From: Bacteroidaceae bacterium
GTDB taxonomy: Bacteria; Bacteroidota; Bacteroidia; Bacteroidales; Bacteroidaceae
Assembly: GCA_017936265.1 (NCBI GenBank)
Contig: JAGBFX010000003.1
Location: 62,001 to 126,000 of the forward strand
Direction: 5' to 3'
Length of the DNA: 64,000 bases
Below the pieces are notes generated by a model. It ran no database searches and had not been told where the DNA came from. It saw nothing but the letters and a program-made list of their open reading frames with translations. Made by a program: the position numbers and the translations under genes. Within the stretch, counting starts at the first letter, position 1. Every line of letters starts with the position of its first letter. Shown piece by piece: positions 53,708-62,151 of the stretch.

Positions 53708-55579
53708 ATGGCAATTGACCTTCAGATAGAGAATATATCAAAGAGTTTCGGTGACCTGGTGCTGTTCAACGACATCTCGTTCACCATTGAGGAGCGCCAG
53801 CGCATTGGCCTCATCGCGTGCAACGGCAAGGGCAAGAGTACGTTGCTCAAGGTCATTGCGGGCGAGGAGCCGCATGAGGGTGGCAAGATTACCATGCGCA
53901 ACGACATACGCGTGGGTTACCTGGAACAGGAGCCTGACTTTGAAGGCGACCTCACTGTCATAGAGGCTTGTCTCAGACGCAACAGCGAGAAGGCTGACAT
54001 CATTGCACGCTATGAGGCTGCCATTGAGGGTGGCGACCACTCGCAGCTGCAACACCTTATGGAGGAGATGGACCGTCTGCAGGCATGGGACTACGAGAAC
54101 CGCGCGAAGCAGGTACTCACGAAGCTGAAGATAAAGAACTTCAACCAGCCTATGAAGGAGCTCTCGGGCGGGCAGAAGAAGCGTGTGGCGCTGGCTGCGG
54201 TGCTCATTGAGGAGCCTGAGCTGATGATTCTTGACGAGCCTACGAACCACCTTGACCTTGAGATGGTGGAGTGGCTCGAGGAGTATCTGGCGCGTATGAG
54301 CGGCAGCCTGTTGATGGTGACGCACGACCGCTATTTCCTTGACAATGTGTGCAACGAGATAATTGAGATTGATGACCGTCGCGTGTACCGCTACAAGGGC
54401 AACTACAGCTATTTTCTGCAGAAGCGCGAGGAGCGCCTGCAGAACCTCGCGACTGAGACGGCACGCGCGCGTAACCTCATGCGCAAAGAACTTGACTGGA
54501 TGCGCCGTCAGCCACAGGCACGCGCACACAAGGCGAAATACCGCATTGACGCATTCTACAAGCTCGAGGAGAAGGCTGCCGCGATGCGCGATGACAGCAA
54601 GGTGTCGCTGGAGATAAAATCGCAGTACATCGGTAACAAGATTTTTGTCCTGAAAGCTCTGTCAAAGTCATTCGGAGATAAGGTTATTACCAAGGATTTC
54701 TTCTACACCTTCGCACGATACGAGAAGCTGGGCATCGTGGGCAACAACGGCACAGGAAAGTCCACTTTCATAAAGATGCTGTTGGGGCGCGTGGCACCGG
54801 ACAGCGGAACCATTGAGATTGGCGAGACGGTCAAATGGGGCTATTACAGCCAGGATGGGCTCTCGTTCAATGAACAGATGAAGGTCATTGATGTTGTAAA
54901 GAACATTGCCGAGGTCATCCCCGTTGCCGGCAAGATGCTCACTGCATCGCAGTTCCTGCAACATTTCCTTTTCACGCCCGAGAAGCAGCACAGTTATGTA
55001 TACAAGCTCAGCGGTGGCGAGAAACGCCGTCTGTACCTGTGCACCGTGCTTATGTCGAACCCGAACTTCCTTGTCCTCGACGAGCCGACCAATGACCTTG
55101 ACATTGAGACCTTGCAGATACTCGAGGAGTACCTTTGCGACTTCAAGGGGTGCGTCATCGTGGTAAGCCACGACCGCTACTTCATGGACAAGGTTGTTGA
55201 CCACATATTCGTGTTCAACGGCGACGGCGACATAAAGGATTTCCCCGGCAACTACAGCGACTGGCGTGACTGGCGCATCGAGGAGAAGGCCGCAGCAGCA
55301 AAGGAGGCTGCCGAGAAGGCGGCAAAGAGTGCGCCACAGAAGCAGAGTTACCGCACCGAGACAAAGCGCAAGCTCACATTCAAGGAGCGCAAGGAGTATG
55401 AGAGCCTTGAGGAGGAGATAACGGCTCTGGAAGAGGAGAAGGCTGCCATTGAGCAGGCACTGAGCAGCGGAGCGCTCGACAACGACACACTGCTGAAGCA
55501 TTCCATGCGCATTCAGGTGGTGATTGAGCTCATTGATGAGAAGAGCATGCGCTGGCTCGAACTGAGCGAGTTTGCGTAA
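53708..55579 (+). CDS. ABC-F family ATPase (Uup/EttA-like)
   Basis: A 623-residue cytosolic protein with two ABC domains and no membrane part, of the translation-linked ABC-F group that acts at the ribosomal E site. Domain 1 (about 4-230) has Walker A ACNGKGKST near 38 (Ala replaces the first Gly), signature LSGGQKKRVALAA near 155 and Walker B LMILDEPTNHLD. The interdomain linker (about 235-320) is Arg-rich. Domain 2 (about 320-540) has GNNGTGKST, LSGGEKRRLYL and LVLDEPTNDLD. The Ala/Glu/Lys-rich region from about 540 to 623 is a C-terminal coiled coil like that of Uup. It may share the promoter of the DUF3791/DUF3990 pair. Confidence 0.93.
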   Translation: MAIDLQIENISKSFGDLVLFNDISFTIEERQRIGLIACNGKGKSTLLKVIAGEEPHEGGKITMRNDIRVGYLEQEPDFEGDLTVIEACLRRNSEKADIIARYEAAIEGGDHSQLQHLMEEMDRLQAWDYENRAKQVLTKLKIKNFNQPMKELSGGQKKRVALAAVLIEEPELMILDEPTNHLDLEMVEWLEEYLARMSGSLLMVTHDRYFLDNVCNEIIEIDDRRVYRYKGNYSYFLQKREERLQNLATETARARNLMRKELDWMRRQPQARAHKAKYRIDAFYKLEEKAAAMRDDSKVSLEIKSQYIGNKIFVLKALSKSFGDKVITKDFFYTFARYEKLGIVGNNGTGKSTFIKMLLGRVAPDSGTIEIGETVKWGYYSQDGLSFNEQMKVIDVVKNIAEVIPVAGKMLTASQFLQHFLFTPEKQHSYVYKLSGGEKRRLYLCTVLMSNPNFLVLDEPTNDLDIETLQILEEYLCDFKGCVIVVSHDRYFMDKVVDHIFVFNGDGDIKDFPGNYSDWRDWRIEEKAAAAKEAAEKAAKSAPQKQSYRTETKRKLTFKERKEYESLEEEITALEEEKAAIEQALSSGALDNDTLLKHSMRIQVVIELIDEKSMRWLELSEFA

Positions 55580-55671
55580 AACGAAGCCCCACCCCAACCC
55601 TCCCCATTATGGGAGGGAGCAGACAGCACACTCAATGTACCACTGATTCACGAATAATCTGACCAGTAATT

Positions 55672-56412
55672 ATGAACAACAAGAATATTGACCGTTTCCC
55701 GTTCTTTGCGGAGACATTCCTGACAGACAGCCTGGGACGCGTGCGCCCCACAACCATACTCAACAGCATGCAGAGCGCAGGCAACCGCCATGCCGAGACA
55801 CGCGGTTTCGGTGCTACAGGCTCACTGGGCTGGGTAATAGCACGTATGGCACTGCATATTGAAAGGACACCCATGCAGAGGGAGAGGCTGAACATTGAGA
55901 CATGGATACGTAACCTGTACCATGGCTTTACCGACCGTTGCATGCGCATGATTGATGAAGAGGGGAACGAGGTAGCGTCGATGATTACGACATTCGCAAT
56001 GATTGACCTTGAGACACGCACGTCGGTAGACCTGAGCGGCGACATCGGGGTTGCCATGAACGGATGCCTTGTCCCTGACGAGCAGCTGGCACTGCGCAGG
56101 ATTCCGTCAATTAACCGCACGCCTGTCGAGGAGGTTACCTTCAAGCGACGTCCGCACTACAGCGACATCGACGTCAACGGGCACATGAACAGCATACGTT
56201 ACATAGACCATATACTCGACGCGATGCCGATAGAGTATGTAAAGAGCCACGACCTTACGGACATTGTCGTTGCATACATGCAGGAGGGAAGCGCAACAGA
56301 AGAGCTCTCCTATGGCATAAAGGAACTTGAGCCCGACCATTACATAGTACAGGTAACGAAGGAGAATGGTGCTGCGTCATCAAGATTTGAATTAAAGTTC
56401 AAGGAACTTTAA
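55672..56412 (+). CDS. Acyl-ACP thioesterase
   Basis: The 246-residue cytosolic enzyme releases free fatty acids from acyl carrier protein. It has two hot-dog folds like the bacterial FatA/FatB relatives. The catalytic region YSDIDVNGHMNSIRYIDHIL near 159-178 holds the Asp-x-Asn-x-His pattern, and the N-terminal half has SMQSAGNRHAETRG and GWVIARMALHIERTP. Start ATG 55672 is 93 bases after the ABC-F gene; a CCTCCC/GGGAGG hairpin lies in the gap. The gene ends at 56412 before a repeat-rich spacer. Confidence 0.88.
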   Translation: MNNKNIDRFPFFAETFLTDSLGRVRPTTILNSMQSAGNRHAETRGFGATGSLGWVIARMALHIERTPMQRERLNIETWIRNLYHGFTDRCMRMIDEEGNEVASMITTFAMIDLETRTSVDLSGDIGVAMNGCLVPDEQLALRRIPSINRTPVEEVTFKRRPHYSDIDVNGHMNSIRYIDHILDAMPIEYVKSHDLTDIVVAYMQEGSATEELSYGIKELEPDHYIVQVTKENGAASSRFELKFKEL

Positions 56413-56558
56413 TCGACAATAGCGGCAGCAACAGGTCAAGCGAAGCACAGACGCAGTTTGTGCCGCTTGGGTTGCGAAAAGACGGTATTGTCAATTTAAT
56501 ATAAAGAAAAGGAACCAAAACGTTTAATGTGTAAGGTTCAAAGTTTAACGAGGTCACT

Positions 56559-56579
56559 ATTACACATTACACATTACAC
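56559..56579 (+). repeat. Tandem heptamer ATTACAC x3
   Basis: Three exact head-to-tail copies of ATTACAC. A looser array of the same unit (ATTACAC, TTTACAC, ACTACAC) lies at 56715-56735 on the other side of the palindromic repeat. Confidence 0.85.
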
Positions 56580-56603
56580 GTGGGGTTGATATAACAAGCG
56601 TTT

Positions 56604-56689
56604 TGTCATCTCGACGATTGAAATGAGGAGAGATCTCTTATTCACGATATTTTTGAGATCCCTCGTCGCGGCGCTCTGTCGGGATGACA
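56604..56689. repeat. Dispersed palindromic repeat, copy B
   Basis: TGTCATCTCGAC at the left and GTCGGGATGACA at the right form terminal inverted repeats matching at 11 of 12 positions. The interior has GAGAGATCTC and GAGATCCCTC. It is 86 bases long and lies between the thioesterase and the rubrerythrin terminator. Confidence 0.75.
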
Positions 56690-56744
56690 GATCCGCGATA
56701 TTGAAAGACTAAACATTACACTTTACACACTACACTTTAAACAA

Positions 56745-56772
56745 AAAAAAGCGCCCCGCAGGGCGCTTTTTT
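56745..56772. terminator. Bidirectional terminator before rubrerythrin
   Basis: AAAAAAGCGCCC (56745-56756), loop CGCA, GGGCGCTTTTTT (56761-56772). It works for the thioesterase transcript (+) and the rubrerythrin transcript (-). Confidence 0.9.
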
Positions 56773-56778
56773 AATAAA

Positions 56779-57318
56779 TCAATAATTCTCAGGTTTAATC
56801 TGGAAGTATGCCTTTGGATGCGCACATACGGGGCACATCTCGGGAGCCATCTTGCCTACATGCAGATGACCGCAGTTGCGGCACTGCCATACACACTCCT
56901 CGTTACGGCTGAATACCATGCCGTTCTGTACGTTCTCGAGGAACTTCTTATAACGGTCCTCGTGCACCTTCTCTACCCTTGCAACTGCCTCGAACATTGC
57001 TGCAATCTCTACAAAACCCTCTTCACGAGCCTCCTTTGCCATAGTGGGGTACATGTCGGTCCACTCATAGTTCTCGCCTGCAGCAGCGTCTACAAGATTC
57101 TCGGCGGTGCTGCCAATGCCATGTACCTGCTTGAACCACAGCTTAGCGTGCTCCTTCTCCTGGTCAGCTGTCTCCTGGAAGATTGCTGCAATCTGCTCAT
57201 ATCCCTCTTTCTTTGCCTTGCTGGCATAGAATGTATACTTGTTACGTGCCTGACTCTCACCCGCAAAGGCTGCCCAAAGGTTAGCCTCGGTCTTTGTTCC
57301 TTTCAATGACTTATCCAT
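56779..57318 (-). CDS. Rubrerythrin
   Basis: A 179-residue cytosolic peroxide reductase. The ferritin-like four-helix bundle (residues 1-135) holds the diiron ligands in [23 protein letters not shown] and [17 protein letters not shown]. The C-terminal rubredoxin-like domain has C-R-N-C-G-H near 145 and C-P-V-C near 160. Electrons normally come from rubredoxin; a rubredoxin gene is at 23.0 kb. Promoter TTTG-N19-GAATTTCG lies at 57367-57397. The gene is single on this strand, followed by a terminator. Confidence 0.96.
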   Translation of the reverse strand: MDKSLKGTKTEANLWAAFAGESQARNKYTFYASKAKKEGYEQIAAIFQETADQEKEHAKLWFKQVHGIGSTAENLVDAAAGENYEWTDMYPTMAKEAREEGFVEIAAMFEAVARVEKVHEDRYKKFLENVQNGMVFSRNEECVWQCRNCGHLHVGKMAPEMCPVCAHPKAYFQIKPENY

Positions 57319-57366
57319 AGTTGTAAAAATTAGGTTAGGTTGTTTCCGTAATGGATTTTCTGAACG

Positions 57367-57397
57367 CGAAATTCATAAATTTATTTGATATAACAAA
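57367..57397 (-). promoter_or_regulatory. Promoter of rubrerythrin
   Basis: On the minus strand TTTG (57397-57394), 19-base spacer and GAATTTCG (57374-57367) fit the Bacteroides promoter form with one change in the -7 box. Confidence 0.5.
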
Positions 57398-57450
57398 ACT
57401 GCGGGAAAAGTTTTTTATTAAAAAAACAAAAAAACATTCTACAGAAAAGT

Positions 57451-57714
57451 TTACATGTAAAGCATGAGCAGCAACAAAGCGACATGGGCTATCTGCATCA
57501 AGGGGACTCCGACTGTGAACCAGCGCTTGCTTGTCTTGTGATGAAACATGTTCATTGCTGCCAATGCACCCGCAGCACCGCCCAAAAAGGCAAGCCACAG
57601 GAGTACGGCCTCGGGGATGCGCCATGCATTCATCTTGGCAAGCATCTTGTCAATGGCAAAAGCAAGGAATGCCAGCAACGAGGCAATGGCTATTATGTGG
57701 ATAAGTAAGTTCAT
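57451..57714 (-). CDS. DUF1294 family membrane protein
   Basis: An 87-residue protein with three hydrophobic segments (residues 3-20, 35-55, 64-86). The family pattern F-A-I-D-K-M-x-A-x-x-x-x-W-R-I-P-E near 19-35, LGGAAGALAAMNMFHHKTSKRWF near 44-66 is clear. The function is unknown. The gene follows the fumarase on the same strand after a hairpin at 57732-57760. Expression as a separate short transcript or by read-through is possible. Confidence 0.85.
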   Translation of the reverse strand: MNLLIHIIAIASLLAFLAFAIDKMLAKMNAWRIPEAVLLWLAFLGGAAGALAAMNMFHHKTSKRWFTVGVPLMQIAHVALLLLMLYM

Positions 57715-57731
57715 AGTAATTGATATGAAAA

Positions 57732-57760
57732 CGACCGCCAGAAGCCAAGCCTGGCGGTCG
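57732..57760 (-). terminator. Hairpin after the fumarase gene
   Basis: Ten-bp perfect stem CGACCGCCAG/CTGGCGGTCG with a 9-base loop, then GTTTTC on the minus strand, 18 bases past the fumarase stop. The U run is short, so termination may be partial and feed the DUF1294 gene. Confidence 0.6.
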
Positions 57761-57777
57761 CCCGTTTATTGTTCATG

Positions 57778-59424
57778 TTACTTGCTGCAACCCGGACAGC
57801 GTGGCTTAATCTGCTTGAAGAAGTCATTGCCCTTGTCATCAACGAGGATGAATGCAGGGAAGTCCTCTACTTCAATCTTCCAGATAGCCTCCATACCGAG
57901 CTCGGGATACTCAACGCACTCGATGCTCTTGATATTGTTCTGTGCAAGGATAGCTGCAGGGCCACCGATTGAGCCGAGGTAGAAACCGCCATGCTTCTGG
58001 CAAGCGTCGGTCACCTGCTGGCTGCGGTTACCCTTGGCGAGCATAATCATTGAACCGCCGTTCTCCTGGAAGAGGTCGACATAAGAGTCCATACGGCCGG
58101 CTGTTGTGGGGCCCATTGAGCCGCAAGGCATGCCGGCAGGAGTCTTCGCAGGACCTGCATAGTAGATGGGGTGGTCCTTGATGTACTGTGGAAGACCCTC
58201 GCCACGGTCGATGCGCTCTTTCAACTTGGCATGTGCGATGTCACGTCCGACGATGATTGTACCGTTGAGAGAAAGACGCGTAGCGATAGGATACTGTGAC
58301 AGCTGTGCACAAACCTCTTTCATAGGACGGTTGAGGTCTACGCGTACAATCTCGCCCTCACCTGCATTACGCAACTCCTCGGGGATGAGTGTTGCAGGCT
58401 GGTCATCGAGCTTCTCAATCCATATACCGTCCTTGTTGATTTTGGCCTTGATGTTACGGTCTGCAGAACAGCTTACGCCCATACCTACAGGACAGCTTGC
58501 GCCATGACGTGGCAAACGTACCACGCGGATATCGTGTGCAAGGTACTTGCCACCGAACTGGGCACCCAAGCCTATGCGGTGCGCCTCGTCGAGCAGCTGT
58601 TTCTCGAGCTCGATGTCACGGAATGCGCGACCTGTCTCATCGCCTGTAGTAGGCAGGTCATCGTAGTAGTGTGTAGAAGCGAGTTTCACAGTGAGCAGGT
58701 TCTTCTCGGCCGATGTACCGCCGATAACGAATGCGATGTGATAAGGAGGACATGCAGCTGTACCCAGGCTCTTCATCTTCTCAACAAGGAAAGGAACGAG
58801 CGTAGCAGGGTTAAGGAGTGCCTTTGTCTCCTGATAGAGATATGTCTTGTTGGCAGAACCGCCACCCTTTGTCACCATGAGGAACTTGTACTCCATGCCT
58901 TCTGTAGCCTCAAGGTCAATCTGGGCTGGCAGGTTACACTTGGTGTTTACCTCATCGTACATGTTGAGCGGAGCGTTCTGGCTGTAGCGCAGGTTCTCCT
59001 GAGTATATGTATCGAAGACACCGCGTGCGAGAGCCTCCTCATCGCAGAAGCCTGTCCACACCTGCTGACCCTTCTCGCCATGGATGATTGCTGTACCTGT
59101 ATCCTGACAGAGAGGGAGCTGTCCCTTGCATGCCACCTCGGCATTGCGCAGGAATGTAAGTGCCACATACTTGTCGTTGTCACTTGCCTCGGGGTCGGTA
59201 AGAATCTTTGCCACCTGCTCATTGTGAGCGCGACGCAGCATGAACGAAACATCGCGGAATGCTGTACGTGACATTAGTGTCAAAGCCTCGGGAGTAACCT
59301 TCAGGATTGGTTTACCCTCGAACTCGCCTACTGAAACACCCTCTTTTGTCAAGAGATAATACTCGGTTGTATCCTCGCCATGCTGGAACATGTGAGCATA
59401 CTTGAATTCAGGAATTGCTGCCAT
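57778..59424 (-). CDS. Class I fumarate hydratase
   Basis: The 548-residue 4Fe-4S enzyme interconverts fumarate and malate in the cytosol. The alpha region has [13 protein letters not shown] near 100-113, the first cluster Cys; [10 protein letters not shown] near 188; and GVSCSADRN near 325 and GASCPVG near 315 supply further Cys. The beta region has [15 protein letters not shown] near 395, [30 protein letters not shown] near 425-455 and NRSQQV near 465. Fumarate is a central intermediate in Bacteroidales fumarate respiration. The gene appears monocistronic. Confidence 0.95.
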   Translation of the reverse strand: MAAIPEFKYAHMFQHGEDTTEYYLLTKEGVSVGEFEGKPILKVTPEALTLMSRTAFRDVSFMLRRAHNEQVAKILTDPEASDNDKYVALTFLRNAEVACKGQLPLCQDTGTAIIHGEKGQQVWTGFCDEEALARGVFDTYTQENLRYSQNAPLNMYDEVNTKCNLPAQIDLEATEGMEYKFLMVTKGGGSANKTYLYQETKALLNPATLVPFLVEKMKSLGTAACPPYHIAFVIGGTSAEKNLLTVKLASTHYYDDLPTTGDETGRAFRDIELEKQLLDEAHRIGLGAQFGGKYLAHDIRVVRLPRHGASCPVGMGVSCSADRNIKAKINKDGIWIEKLDDQPATLIPEELRNAGEGEIVRVDLNRPMKEVCAQLSQYPIATRLSLNGTIIVGRDIAHAKLKERIDRGEGLPQYIKDHPIYYAGPAKTPAGMPCGSMGPTTAGRMDSYVDLFQENGGSMIMLAKGNRSQQVTDACQKHGGFYLGSIGGPAAILAQNNIKSIECVEYPELGMEAIWKIEVEDFPAFILVDDKGNDFFKQIKPRCPGCSK

Positions 59425-59474
59425 AGTGTTATATGTTTTAGTTTATATGGTTAATGTTTTTGTTATGTGTTTAC

Positions 59475-59503
59475 GAGATTCCTCGCTAACGCTCAGGATG
59501 ACA
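59475..59503. repeat. Dispersed palindromic repeat, half copy C1
   Basis: GAGATTCCTCGCTAACGCTC then AGGATGACA. Read on the minus strand it starts TGTCATCC. It probably forms one end of a composite with copy C2. Confidence 0.5.
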
Positions 59504-59644
59504 AGTCCTCACTTTGGCAACGCCGTCCTCTCGCAACCCGCAGGGCGTGACCTTGCCACGCTGCCTGCGACCGATTGCTGCCGGCGTTGCCGAAGCCTGC
59601 GGCTTTCAGTTTTCTTCTTCCTCGTCGATAACAGAGCCTTGCTT

Positions 59645-59717
59645 TGTCATTCCGACACGGAGTGAGGAATCTCAAAATCGCGATGACCGAGATATCTCAC
59701 ATGCGTTCGATATGACA
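59645..59717. repeat. Dispersed palindromic repeat, copy C2
   Basis: Ends TGTCAT (59645-59650) and ATGACA (59712-59717), 73 bases, with interior GAGGAATCTC and GAGATATCTC. TGTCATTCCGA at the left opposes TCGATATGACA at the right. Confidence 0.7.
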
Positions 59718-59729
59718 GGATGTGCCAAT

Positions 59730-60995
59730 TTAGCCATCCACCTCTTCGTATGTCTGGTACAGGAAATCATTATACGGGTACTTCTGCACATGCAGCTCGC
59801 ACACCTTCTTGTAAAGTATCTCCTTCAGGTCCTCAATATTCTGCTTCTCGCGTGCCGAGATAAAGAGGCAGTTGTCGGCAAGCCTGTTCATCCATGTCTC
59901 CTTGAGCTCATCGAGTGTGATGTTCTCACGGGTCTTCGGAGTGAGGTCATCCTCCTCTTTCTGCACATAGGTAAAGGCATCAATCTTGTTGAAGATAACC
60001 ATCATGGGCTTGTCGCCGCATTTGAGGTCGGCAAGAGTCTTCTCCACAACCTCAATCTGCTCCTCGAACTCGGGGTGCGACACATCGACAACGTGCAACA
60101 GCAAATCGGCCTCGCGCACCTCATCAAGAGTCGATTTGAACGACTCGACAAGGTCTGTAGGAAGCTTGCGGATGAATCCTACAGTATCGGACAACAGGAA
60201 CGGCAGATTCTCGATTATCACCTTGCGCACCGTTGTATCGAGCGTCGCGAAGAGTTTGTTCTCGGCAAAGACCTCGCTCTTGGCAAGCAGGTTCATCAGG
60301 GTCGATTTACCTACGTTGGTATAGCCCACAAGCGCCACACGTATAAGGCGTCCGCGGTTCTTGCGCTGTATGCTCTTCTGGCGGTCAATCTGAGCCAACT
60401 GTTCCTTGAGCAGCGACATGCGGCCAAGGATTATACGGCGGTCCATCTCGAGCTGTGTCTCACCCGGACCACGGAGACCCACGCTGCCGCCCTTGCCGCC
60501 GCCGGCTCCGCCCGAGCCGCCACCCTGACGCTCGAGGTGAGTCCACAGACGTTGCAGACGCGGGAGCATATATTTGTACTGTGCAAGCTCAACCTGTACC
60601 TTGGCATGCGCCGTCTGTGCGCGCATGGCAAAGATATCGAGGATGAGCGATGTGCGGTCAAGTATCTTTATCTTCAGTTCCTTTTCAATGTTACGCAACT
60701 GCTTTGCCGATAGTTCATCATCGAAGATGACCATACCTATCTCATCATCGCTGTCCTTGAGCATCTCGACATACTCGGCAATCTCGGCAAGCTTACCCGT
60801 TCCCACATATGTCACAGGGTGCGGATGGTCAATTCGCTGAGTAAAACGTTTCACTACCTCGGCACCGGCTGTCTGCGCAAGGAACTCAAGCTCATCGAGA
60901 TACTCGTTGGTCTTGCGCTCGTTCTGCGTCGAGGTTATCAATCCCACCAGAATTGCAGTTTCTTTCTTAGTTGTAGATATTACAAATTCTTTCAT
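59730..60995 (-). CDS. hflX: GTPase HflX
   Basis: A ribosome-associated GTPase that splits stalled ribosomes in studied species. I start at ATG 60995 (MKEFVIS), giving 421 residues; a TTG one codon upstream is less likely. The HflX N-terminal domain (PVTYVGTGKLAEIAEYVE near 62-80) and a glycine-rich GGGSGGAGGGKGGS insertion near 158-171 precede GPGETQLEMDRR. The GTPase motifs are G1 GYTNVGKST near 210, G3 DTVGF near 257 and G4 NKID near 320. A TATATTCG box lies upstream at 61023-61030. Confidence 0.94.
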   Translation of the reverse strand: MKEFVISTTKKETAILVGLITSTQNERKTNEYLDELEFLAQTAGAEVVKRFTQRIDHPHPVTYVGTGKLAEIAEYVEMLKDSDDEIGMVIFDDELSAKQLRNIEKELKIKILDRTSLILDIFAMRAQTAHAKVQVELAQYKYMLPRLQRLWTHLERQGGGSGGAGGGKGGSVGLRGPGETQLEMDRRIILGRMSLLKEQLAQIDRQKSIQRKNRGRLIRVALVGYTNVGKSTLMNLLAKSEVFAENKLFATLDTTVRKVIIENLPFLLSDTVGFIRKLPTDLVESFKSTLDEVREADLLLHVVDVSHPEFEEQIEVVEKTLADLKCGDKPMMVIFNKIDAFTYVQKEEDDLTPKTRENITLDELKETWMNRLADNCLFISAREKQNIEDLKEILYKKVCELHVQKYPYNDFLYQTYEEVDG

Positions 60996-61022
60996 CAAAT
61001 TATAAGGCTATCCAAATTTATG

Positions 61023-61030
61023 CGAATATA
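61023..61030 (-). promoter_or_regulatory. Candidate -7 box for hflX
   Basis: TATATTCG on the minus strand fits TAnnTTYG, 28 bases before the hflX ATG. A TTTC lies near the -33 position. Confidence 0.5.
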
Positions 61031-61080
61031 ATGATATTTTACAGAAAAATGGTTATCATTGCAGTATAATTATTGCAAGA

Positions 61081-61998
61081 ATGAAAAAGATACTCTTCAC
61101 TCTAATGCTGCTTTCCTTGCCTGTCATGATAAAGGCGACCGGACAGATGGCCGAAAGCCTGTTGATAGATGGTAAATATTGGCAACTCTATTACTGCCCG
61201 ATAGAAACTAACCGGGAACTGAGTGAAAAAATAGCAAAAGCCATTGAAGTATTGCCCGAAACGATAACCGAAGATAGTATTGAATGGGTAAAGGACCAAA
61301 GTACAGATTTATGGAGAAACTATATTGCAGAATGGGAAATCAAGGACAATAGGTTGTTTCTGCGGGAAATCGGAGTTCCATACATTCGGGAAGTCGGGAA
61401 CAGATTAGAAGAACACTTTTTTACACTGAATGAAGAGAAGCTCAAGGAGATTTTTGCACCATATTACACAGCTGAGGGTATATGCGCATCGTGGTTTTGC
61501 GACACCATGCGTGCAGGCAGAGGCGAAGAGATATACTACGAGCATATGGCTTTTGCAAGGCACAATGAAAATGAATGTCTGATAGTTGTTGACAACGGAA
61601 CTGTCAAAGAGATAACTCGGTATGATAATTACTACAAGGAGGGAATCGTGCCGTTTGACGTTTGCAAAGCGCTTGCCGAGAAGTTTCCTTGGGAAAATTT
61701 TCCCGAATATAAAGATGTGCGTTTTTTATTGCGATTCAGCGACTACGTATTTAATGAGAACGGCATATTGCAAGATTGCAATATACAATGCTTGAAACCA
61801 GGGGAATATGAATCAATGACTCAGAACTCTCCTTTGATAATAGCCGTAAAGGATATTCTAAGGGAGTTGAAACCATGGCCAATATGGTATATAAACGGTA
61901 AATTTGAGACAAGATACCTTAATTGGGTATTCCCTTTTAAGAGCGAGGCCAAAGCACTAGACGACAAGTGGGGGAATTTAAAAAGTTGGACACATTAA
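61081..61998 (+). CDS. Orphan secreted protein of unknown function
   Basis: A 305-residue protein with a type I signal peptide (MKKILFTLMLLSLPVMIKAT, cleaved near residue 20). I do not recognise a family. It has five or six cysteines (YYCPIE, ICASWFC, FDVC, LQDCNIQC) that could form disulfides, and many aromatics, including WPIWYINGKFETRYLNWVFPF near the end. Codon use looks AT-richer than its neighbours (many AAA, AAT, ATA codons), so it may have been acquired. It is flanked by hflX (-) and by a dispersed repeat and dprA (-), so it stands alone on this strand. Confidence 0.7.
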   Translation: MKKILFTLMLLSLPVMIKATGQMAESLLIDGKYWQLYYCPIETNRELSEKIAKAIEVLPETITEDSIEWVKDQSTDLWRNYIAEWEIKDNRLFLREIGVPYIREVGNRLEEHFFTLNEEKLKEIFAPYYTAEGICASWFCDTMRAGRGEEIYYEHMAFARHNENECLIVVDNGTVKEITRYDNYYKEGIVPFDVCKALAEKFPWENFPEYKDVRFLLRFSDYVFNENGILQDCNIQCLKPGEYESMTQNSPLIIAVKDILRELKPWPIWYINGKFETRYLNWVFPFKSEAKALDDKWGNLKSWTH

Positions 61999-62039
61999 AA
62001 ATGGTAATAATATAGATATTGCCCCCAATGCCATAGTTG

Positions 62040-62111
62040 TGTCATTTCGACCAAAAGGGAGAAATCTCATAATTAAATTCAACAGATATCTCACATTCGT
62101 TCGATATGACA
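62040..62111. repeat. Dispersed palindromic repeat, copy D
   Basis: Ends TGTCATTTCGA (62040-62050) and TCGATATGACA (62101-62111), 72 bases, with interior GAGAAATCTC and GATATCTC. It lies between the orphan secreted gene and dprA. Confidence 0.75.
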
Positions 62112-62151
62112 AAGCCATCGGCTCAACAGCTATATCATTGCTTTAAAAATA

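Larger units (their letters stand above)
56413..56778. other. Repeat-rich intergenic region
   Basis: No gene is seen in these 366 bases. They hold three exact tandem ATTACAC units (56559-56579), an opposite-strand TGTGTAA (56527-56533), a TGTCAT-ended palindromic repeat (56604-56689), a degenerate heptamer array (56715-56738) and a terminator (56745-56772). Confidence 0.7.
59425..59729. other. Intergenic region between fumarase and hflX
   Basis: No gene is seen; open frames across it follow the repeat sequence. It holds the palindromic repeat at 59645-59717 and a related half copy at 59475-59503, with a GC-rich stretch between that has several short inverted repeats. Confidence 0.6.

Noticed and set aside
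54668..55597. A 309-codon open frame on the minus strand opposite the ABC-F gene.
   Set aside because: Antisense shadow; the ABC-F motifs are complete on the other strand.
56559..56735. CRISPR array from the ATTACAC repeats.
   Set aside because: The unit is 7 bases, has no unique spacers of regular length and no cas genes nearby.
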